This document shows, in pieces, positions 51,203 to 55,754 of a stretch of 55,754 nucleotides of DNA. This DNA comes from Leifsonia sp. TF02-11. Lineage in GTDB: Bacteria > Actinomycetota > Actinomycetes > Actinomycetales > Microbacteriaceae. A program made the position numbers and the translations under genes. The notes beneath the pieces are model-generated. The model did no database searches. It was not told the origin of the DNA and was given only the letters and a program-made list of their open reading frames with translations. The DNA is taken from contig NZ_JAGEKP010000030.1 in the NCBI RefSeq assembly GCF_017565305.1, positions 1 to 55,754 of the forward strand. The letters are read 5' to 3'. Position 1 is the stretch's first letter. Each line of letters starts with the position of its first letter.

Positions 51203-51631
51203 ATGACAGAGCACACCGTTCACGGCGACCCCTCGAGAGCCGCCCTGGCCCGACGGATCCAGCTGCTGCAGGACTTCGCAGAGGTGGTCAGAGGTGCGCC
51301 CTTCTCGTACGCGGAGCTGGTGGGTTCGCTCCAGCCGCAGAACCTGTCGCTGCGCCCGTCCCAGTGGTCGCTGCTGGTCGGCGGCGGCTGCGGCGCCCTC
51401 CCCTCGAACGAGGTGTTCGCCGGATTGGCCGGGGTCTTCGGCGTTCCCGCGTCGTTCCTGCTGGAGGGCGGTGCGCTCCCACCTGCGCTGGCGTCGATGG
51501 CCGGGCCGATCCTCACGCTGCGCGCCCGCCGCATCCAGGAGGTCGCGGACCGGCAACTGGTCGACCTCGCGCCGAACGTCCTCGACGACGTGACAGCCGC
51601 GCTCGAGCCGTTGGCGCGTCTGCATCCCTAG
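51203..51631 (+). CDS. EspR/XRE-like helix-turn-helix protein
   Basis: 142 residues. The segment FSYAELVGSLQPQNLSLRPSQWSLLVGGGCGALPSNEVFAGLAGVFGVPASFLLEGG has the layout of the XRE-type domain of mycobacterial EspR-like regulators (helix, variable loop with LLVGG, then a helix ending FGVPxxFLL), though the recognition helix is weakly conserved. The remaining helices could dimerise. GAGGAGG precedes ATG 51203. It converges with the SipW peptidase gene, overlapping by 4 bp. It may co-regulate the surface module; assignment is tentative. Confidence 0.55.
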   Translation: MTEHTVHGDPSRAALARRIQLLQDFAEVVRGAPFSYAELVGSLQPQNLSLRPSQWSLLVGGGCGALPSNEVFAGLAGVFGVPASFLLEGGALPPALASMAGPILTLRARRIQEVADRQLVDLAPNVLDDVTAALEPLARLHP

Positions 51632-52251
51632 AGCGGGATGTACGTCTCCCGGTGGACGACGGGCGCGGCGGCGGTGCGGCGCCGGCTGCGCAGCCACCTG
51701 GCGATCGAGATGAGGGAGTAGAGGACCAGGAGGGCGCCGACCCCGATCAGCCACGGCTGCAGGGACGTGCTGTTCTTCACGACCGCCAGCCAACCGACGG
51801 CCGGAATCGCGTACCAGACCCGACCCCGCACTTGCTCGGCGCGCACCGGTGACGCGTCGGCGACGGCATTGGCATCGCCCTGGGTGATGTATCGCTTGGT
51901 CCCGTCGGAGCTCGCCTCCACGCGGACGATGCGGTGGGTGACGACATCGGGTTTGCCCGAATGGAGCTGATAGGTCACGACGTCACCGACGTGGAGGCTG
52001 TCGTGCGCGGTGGGGCGCACGACCAGGAGCGTGCCGGGCGGAAGACCGGGTTCCATCGACCGCGTCAGCACCGTGTACGTGTCGGCACCCGTCGCGATGG
52101 GGACGCCGACCGTCATCACGAGCAGTCCACACACCAGGATCAGCAAGCCGGCGGTGACCGCCCTCCCGACCGCACGCACGATCCGCGGGAGCCTGCCCGG
52201 GCTGCGCGCGCCGGCGGACCGTCGTCCGTGCGCGATGTTCGCGACGACCAT
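51628..52251 (-). CDS. SipW/ER-type signal peptidase I (module 2)
   Basis: A 207-residue signal peptidase. N-terminal basic region and membrane helix (AVTAGLLILVCGLLVMTVGV), then VLTRSMEPGLPPGTLLVVRP with nucleophile Ser65, HVGDVVTYQL, and VVTHRIVRVE with His106 as general base in place of Lys: the Ser/His dyad of SipW and eukaryotic-type enzymes. ITQGDANAVADASPV is the following conserved box. A second helix near the C-terminus (LIGVGALLVLYSLISIARWL) puts both ends inside. It starts 3 nt after the anchored-protein stop. Likely cleaves the W-motif exported proteins of this module. Confidence 0.87.
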   Translation of the reverse strand: MVVANIAHGRRSAGARSPGRLPRIVRAVGRAVTAGLLILVCGLLVMTVGVPIATGADTYTVLTRSMEPGLPPGTLLVVRPTAHDSLHVGDVVTYQLHSGKPDVVTHRIVRVEASSDGTKRYITQGDANAVADASPVRAEQVRGRVWYAIPAVGWLAVVKNSTSLQPWLIGVGALLVLYSLISIARWLRSRRRTAAAPVVHRETYIPL

Positions 52252-52254
52252 TCG

Positions 52255-52977
52255 TCATCCCTCGTCTCTCGGGGCGTTGCGGCTTCTGCGGCGCGTGGCC
52301 CTGCGCACGCGCGCTATGAGAACGGCGGCCGTGCCCGCGCCTCCGAGCGCCGCGGCGGCCCAGAGGGCGGCCAGGATGTCGGACCCGGTCGCGGCGAGCG
52401 GGTCCGGGCGCTCGCGCTCTGCGGAGCCGGGAGGTCTCGTGCCGCCTCCCCCGTCCGGCGGTCGGGTGTCGCAGCCGGCGCCGGCGGGATCGGCGTCCAG
52501 CACCACCAGGAGCGAGAAGCCGATCGGCTCGGATTGTCCCGCGGTTCCGGTGAGGTCGCCGAGCGCGAGGGCCGCATCGACGTTCACGGTCGCGCCGGTG
52601 GCCACGGGCTGGGGAGCGAGCAGGGTGACGCACGAACCGGAACCGTCGAGCGGCACCACAGGGCCGGACTCGCGCTCCGTCGAGACGCCGAGCGAGAGCG
52701 ACCGACGCAGGTCGTCGTCGGGGACGTCGACCGACGTCAACGCGACCCGGAGGTAGGCGAGGGCGCCCGAGCCGTTCTGCACGGCGAAGCGATCGTGCGC
52801 ACTCGTGCCCGGGACGAGGATCGAGCCGTCGAAGAGCGATTGCGGGGTCCGCACGACGCTGTCCGCCTGGGTCGTGAGCACGTAGAGGTCCGGCGACGCG
52901 GCGGGGTGCGCACCCGATCCGGAGGCGCCGGTCAGGCCGGCGAGGGCGATCACCAGAGCGGCGGTCAGGGTCTTCAT
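52255..52977 (-). CDS. Wall-anchored protein with LAATG sorting signal
   Basis: 240 residues. Cleavable signal (MKTLTAALVIALAGLTGASG), a beta-rich extracytoplasmic domain (LYVLTTQADSVVRTPQSLFDGS, YLRVALTSVDVPDDDL, GFSLLVVLDADP), a Pro/Gly linker, then LAATG (194-198), a hydrophobic helix and an Arg-rich tail, an LPXTG-like sortase signal. The domain has the same strand order and size as the C-terminal domain of the module 1 peptidase fusion. Its ATG overlaps the preceding stop, and the SipW peptidase follows at once. Possibly presents or assembles fibre subunits at the wall. Confidence 0.72.
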   Translation of the reverse strand: MKTLTAALVIALAGLTGASGSGAHPAASPDLYVLTTQADSVVRTPQSLFDGSILVPGTSAHDRFAVQNGSGALAYLRVALTSVDVPDDDLRRSLSLGVSTERESGPVVPLDGSGSCVTLLAPQPVATGATVNVDAALALGDLTGTAGQSEPIGFSLLVVLDADPAGAGCDTRPPDGGGGTRPPGSAERERPDPLAATGSDILAALWAAAALGGAGTAAVLIARVRRATRRRSRNAPRDEG

Positions 52978-54038
52978 CCGCCGCCCTCCGGGTTTCCGGT
53001 CGTGCCTTCGGAGACGAGCAAGAACGCCCACTGCTGCGCCGTAGACCCATCGCAGACGGCCGCTGTCATCGGCCCGCCGGCCACCGCCGGAGCAGTCCAG
53101 CACAGTCCGTTGCCCGAGACGACCTGGAACGCGGTGCCAGAGCCTGTCCTCCGCTGGAGCTGCCAGGTCTGCTCTCCCACGCCGGCGGCGCGCGTGCGCA
53201 AGGACTGGTCCGGGTCGATCGTCACGAGACCGCCCGCGGCTCTGCCCGCCGTCAATGTCTGGTAGTTGGGCGCAACGGTGGTCCAGATGAAGAATTGGTT
53301 CGGACCCGGCGTGGCGACGGTGCCCTGGCAGGCGGCCAAGGTCACCGGCATTCCCATTGCGGCGCCGGCGTCCAAGCACAACGTCCTGTCGCTGTCGGGC
53401 CGGATCTGATGGACTCGCCCGTTGCTCCAGGTGAAGACGCGGAAGATCCACTGCGTCGTATAGGTCGCCACCGTCGTCGCCGTCGCCGCGAAACCGTGCA
53501 CCGACAGTGTTGTCGTGATGGTCGGCGAGAAGGACTGCGTCCCGCCATCGATGCCGAAAGCGCTGGTCGTGCCCGTGGTCTGCACGCAGAGGTAGGACTC
53601 CGCGCCCGGCACGACCGGGTCGCCCTGCACAGACAGCCCGTCGGTCCATGGCCCCGTTGCGGAGCCCGGCGGCGCGACGGCCGTATCCGTGCACTCCGCC
53701 GGAGTCTGCACCGGCCAGGCCGTGACGAGGATGCCCGGGTTGAGAACGGAATCGACGGAGAGGTCGGCCCGCACCTGCGCAGCCACGGGCGACGAACCTG
53801 TCGTGGTGTTGGTGATCGTGACCAAGGATGCCCGCGAGAGTGCCTCGTTGGCGATCGTCGCCGTCTGCGGCGCGAGCCCCACGGAACTCGTGACCTGCGC
53901 CGCCGTGACCTGCCCCGAAACGGTGACCTGGGCGCTCCACAGGGCCATCGCGGCCGGCCCCGCGAACACGGCCGCGAGCACGGCCGCCACGGAGAGGACG
54001 GTCCTGTGATGCGTTCGTGAGCTGAGCCGTCCGGTCAT
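52974..54038 (-). CDS. SipW-type exported protein with C-terminal ricin-type lectin-like domain
   Basis: 354 residues. Export signal with W motif: TVLSVAAVLAAVFAGPAAMALW followed by SAQVTVSGQV, like the SipW substrates. Residues ~30-215 are beta-rich and contain paired Cys. Residues ~225-350 look like a ricin-type beta-trefoil: HQIRPDSDRTLCLDAG, NQFFIWTTV, EQTWQLQRR, NGLCWTAPAVAGGPMTAAVCDGSTAQQWAFL give the CLD, Cys pair and QxW elements. Coupled by ATGA overlaps to genes on both sides. It could tether the fibre to polysaccharide. The lectin call is moderate, as only two QxW elements are clear. Confidence 0.7.
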   Translation of the reverse strand: MTGRLSSRTHHRTVLSVAAVLAAVFAGPAAMALWSAQVTVSGQVTAAQVTSSVGLAPQTATIANEALSRASLVTITNTTTGSSPVAAQVRADLSVDSVLNPGILVTAWPVQTPAECTDTAVAPPGSATGPWTDGLSVQGDPVVPGAESYLCVQTTGTTSAFGIDGGTQSFSPTITTTLSVHGFAATATTVATYTTQWIFRVFTWSNGRVHQIRPDSDRTLCLDAGAAMGMPVTLAACQGTVATPGPNQFFIWTTVAPNYQTLTAGRAAGGLVTIDPDQSLRTRAAGVGEQTWQLQRRTGSGTAFQVVSGNGLCWTAPAVAGGPMTAAVCDGSTAQQWAFLLVSEGTTGNPEGGG

Positions 54039-54592
54039 GACCGGTACTGATTCGCGTCGAGGATGAGCATGAAGTCGGCCACCGTGGTCCCCGCGGCGTC
54101 CGCGGGGACATCGGGGGCGAGCGTGACAGTCAGGCAGTAGGGCGCGAACGCACTGCCGGCCAGCGGGCCGCCGATGTTCTCGGGCGTCGCGCCGAGCGGT
54201 ATCGCAGCGGCAGCCGGAGCCGCGCACGCACCGGGAGCCAGCGCCCACGACACCTCGGCACTCGCCGCGGAGGCGGCATCCACGGACGCGGCCACCAGGA
54301 AAGACGTCGTCCCGGTGTTCCCCACCGTGAGAGTCTCCGATCGTGCCTCGCCCGGGAGCATCCCGTCGAACGCGGCCGGGTCGAACGCGGCCGAAGTCGC
54401 GGTCGGCGAGCCTGTATCGCCGACCGCGACCGTCGCCGTCAGGGTTCCGGAACGGACCTCCGTCTCGGAGATGGGAGCTCCCCCGTTCCACAGTGCGTAG
54501 CTCCCCCCGACGCTGATGCCTGCGACGAGCGCGATCGACGCGGTCAGGAGGGCGGGAGGCACCAGGGACCGTCTCGCCTGTCGTTCTCTCAT
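54035..54592 (-). CDS. SipW-dependent-type exported protein (TasA-like), module 2
   Basis: 185 residues: basic start (RERQARRS), helix PPALLTASIALVAGISVGGSYALW, then LWNGGAPISETEVRSGTLTATVAV, a clear SipW-type signal. The mature chain is a small beta-sandwich candidate with TLTVGNTGTTSFLVAASVDA and two Cys (PGACAAP, APYCLTV), like module 1 substrates, and ends VADFMLILDANQ. GGAGGGG lies before ATG 54592 (a GTG three bases earlier is possible). Coupled to the lectin-like gene downstream. Confidence 0.78.
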   Translation of the reverse strand: MRERQARRSLVPPALLTASIALVAGISVGGSYALWNGGAPISETEVRSGTLTATVAVGDTGSPTATSAAFDPAAFDGMLPGEARSETLTVGNTGTTSFLVAASVDAASAASAEVSWALAPGACAAPAAAAIPLGATPENIGGPLAGSAFAPYCLTVTLAPDVPADAAGTTVADFMLILDANQYRS

Positions 54593-54631
54593 CACCGCCC
54601 CTCCCGTGGAATGCGTTCGATGGCGCCGTCG

Positions 54632-55165
54632 TCAGGGTGTCTGCTGCAGCAGGAACTGGAGCCCGCTGAGCTGCACGGACTGGGCCTGCGCCACCGTTCC
54701 GGTGACCGAGTCTGCGGGGAAGGTGACCGTCACCGTTACCGGCGCCGTGATCGGAGCCGTCGTCGTCGGCGCCGCGGAGACCACGTCGAACGTGTTCGGC
54801 TGTCCGGCGACCGGGGTGAGCGTGCCGCCCGAGGTCGTGCCGACCGACATCGTGATCTGCAGGGCGGCGAGCAACTCCGGGTCCCCCGTGATGGACGACG
54901 GGTCGATGGAGAGCCGGGAGTGCAGGTTGTCACCCTGCGCGACGATCGACACGTCGGCGGTGTAGGTGGCGGTGTCGCCTGGCGACCACGCGGTGATCGT
55001 GTTGTCCCACGTGCCCCCTGTCGCGTTCACCGTCAGCACACCGGAGTCGACGGCGCCCGCGTTGAGCGTCGCCGCATCGTTCCAGAGCGCCAGGGTGCCG
55101 GCCGATCCGATCAGCAGCGCCAAGCCCGCGCCGCCGGCGATCAGCCCTTTCGTGAGTCTGTTCAT
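54632..55165 (-). CDS. Alternate-type signal peptide exported protein (RER_14450-like)
   Basis: 177 residues. Starts MNRLTKGLIAGGAGLALLIGSAGTLALW, then NDAATLNAGAVDSGVLTV: the short alternate export signal of the RER_14450-like family exported by SipW-type enzymes. No Cys. The mature part is Thr/Ala/Val-rich, beta-predicted (ADVSIVAQGDNLHSRLSID, APVTVTVTFPADS), ending GLQFLLQQTP. GGAGAG precedes ATG 55165. It is the first gene of the module 2 operon and so probably its most abundant product, the likely major subunit. Confidence 0.8.
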   Translation of the reverse strand: MNRLTKGLIAGGAGLALLIGSAGTLALWNDAATLNAGAVDSGVLTVNATGGTWDNTITAWSPGDTATYTADVSIVAQGDNLHSRLSIDPSSITGDPELLAALQITMSVGTTSGGTLTPVAGQPNTFDVVSAAPTTTAPITAPVTVTVTFPADSVTGTVAQAQSVQLSGLQFLLQQTP

Positions 55166-55279
55166 CGATCTCTCCAACCGTTCTCTGATGAGTTCCTCTG
55201 TCGATCGGAGAGGTCGGATCCCCCGGATCCGGTCGAGCGTCGTTTCCCCGAACGTGCGGTTCACGGTAGCTGTGGATCG

Positions 55280-55366
55280 GGTGAGCCCCGGGGCGAGAGC
55301 GAGGTGAAATGCATGCAAAACGTGCATTGCCGGGTAGCGGGTGATCTTCGGTCCGAGGGTGGGTGA
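55280..55366. promoter_or_regulatory. Cluster of GGTGA elements upstream of module 2 operon
   Basis: Within the 445-bp gene-free stretch 55166-55610, GGTGA occurs at 55280, 55303, 55340 and 55362, all on one strand (TCACC toward the module 2 operon). The first is part of GATCGGGTGA, which also matches one half of the module 1 palindrome read on its other strand. AATGCA-N9-TGCATT lies between at about 55308-55328. No other gene or RNA is apparent in the gap. Confidence 0.4.
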
Positions 55367-55610
55367 ATTCCCACTCCGGCCATTGCGGTCGGCTGGGACT
55401 GGAGCACACAATTTCACACATCGCGACGAATTTCGGGAATCGCCGCGGTCGGCCCGCCGCCACCATCATCCCCTCCGGCGGCGAGTGGTGCGGGTGCCTC
55501 CCTGACATCGAGCGGCACCCGCACCGGCCACGTTCGACGCGTGTTCTTTCGGGCCGTCCCACGACCACAACGGGCCCCGCGTTTGAACGGGCACAGAGGA
55601 GAACGATCCA

Positions 55611-55754
55611 GTGAGACTTTCCGTCGTCGGCGTCGGTTATTTGGGTGCGGTGCATGCTGCGGCGATGGCTGATTTGGGTCACACCGTGGTGGGTGTGGAT
55701 GTGGATGGGGTGAAGGTCGCGGCGTTGTCGGCGGGGCGGGCGCCGTTCTTCGAG
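55611..55754 (+). CDS. UDP-glucose/GDP-mannose dehydrogenase family, N-terminal fragment
   Basis: Partial gene running off the window; 48 residues visible. RLSVVGVGYLGAVHAAAMADLGHTVVGVDVD is the Rossmann NAD-binding start of UDP-glucose 6-dehydrogenases, with GVGYLG as the glycine loop. Such enzymes oxidise nucleotide sugars to uronates for capsule or exopolysaccharide. GTG 55611 has GAGGAG 8 nt upstream. Codons are rich in GGT, GAT, TTG and GTG, unlike the C-ending codons of neighbours, suggesting a different origin or expression class. Confidence 0.88.
   Translation, partial: MRLSVVGVGYLGAVHAAAMADLGHTVVGVDVDGVKVAALSAGRAPFFE

Overview
The window is high-GC actinobacterial chromosome. Very C/G-rich third codon positions, many GTG starts, TANNNT -10 boxes 6-7 nt before start codons (leaderless genes) and the protein families present all fit a Microbacteriaceae-type organism (Leifsonia-like). 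That placement is inferred from style and gene families, not from a marker gene. I saw no rRNA, tRNA, CRISPR array, transposase, integrase or phage gene.

Layout. 1-6231: a GT2 glycosyltransferase, an APC permease and a sulfur-scavenging pair (NtaA/SnaA-type FMN monooxygenase, SfnB-like oxidoreductase) on the minus strand, then a PhzF-like isomerase. 6338-14919: PAP2 phosphatase, LuxR regulator with a tautomerase, a PadR/membrane-protein pair, two unknown small genes, an MDR oxidoreductase with its MarR regulator, and a divergent MFS exporter. 15022-18197: APC permease plus amidohydrolase behind a palindromic operator. 18384-27862: surface module 1, with a MalT-like LuxR regulator, a wall-anchored IPT/TIG repeat protein, SipW-type substrates, and a SipW-type signal peptidase fused to a wall-sorting domain. 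27903-29148: TetR and DUF218. 29232-36084: a LacI-controlled sugar ABC importer with a GH3 glycosidase. 36335-39091: 3-hydroxybutyrate dehydrogenase and two alpha/beta hydrolases. 39072-42757: GNAT remnant, TetR, agmatine deiminase and amidase. 42964-48063: VanY-like peptidase, TetR, FAD monooxygenase, a MarR relic, argG, MarR, TatA. 48087-55165: surface module 2, with a second MalT-like LuxR regulator, an EspR-like HTH protein, a stand-alone SipW-type peptidase, a wall-anchored protein, a SipW-type protein with a C-terminal lectin region, and two more SipW-type substrates. 55611-end: start of a UDP-glucose/GDP-mannose dehydrogenase, hinting at an exopolysaccharide locus beyond the window.

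The most interesting system is the pair of surface modules. Each combines an ER-type (Ser/His) signal peptidase, several short exported proteins with an N-terminal hydrophobic helix followed by an A/L-x-W motif (TasA/camelysin-like), and a protein with an LPXTG-like anchor. In module 1 the peptidase and a wall-sorting domain are one polypeptide; in module 2 they are adjacent genes. Both modules lie beside a MalT-like regulator, and a TCACC-N7-GGTGA palindrome precedes two module 1 genes. I infer a regulated matrix-fibre or pilus-like surface assembly.

The window also carries three families of intergenic palindromic repeats: ATTCGTG-type, GAGGGGCACGT-type and TCCGGA-type.
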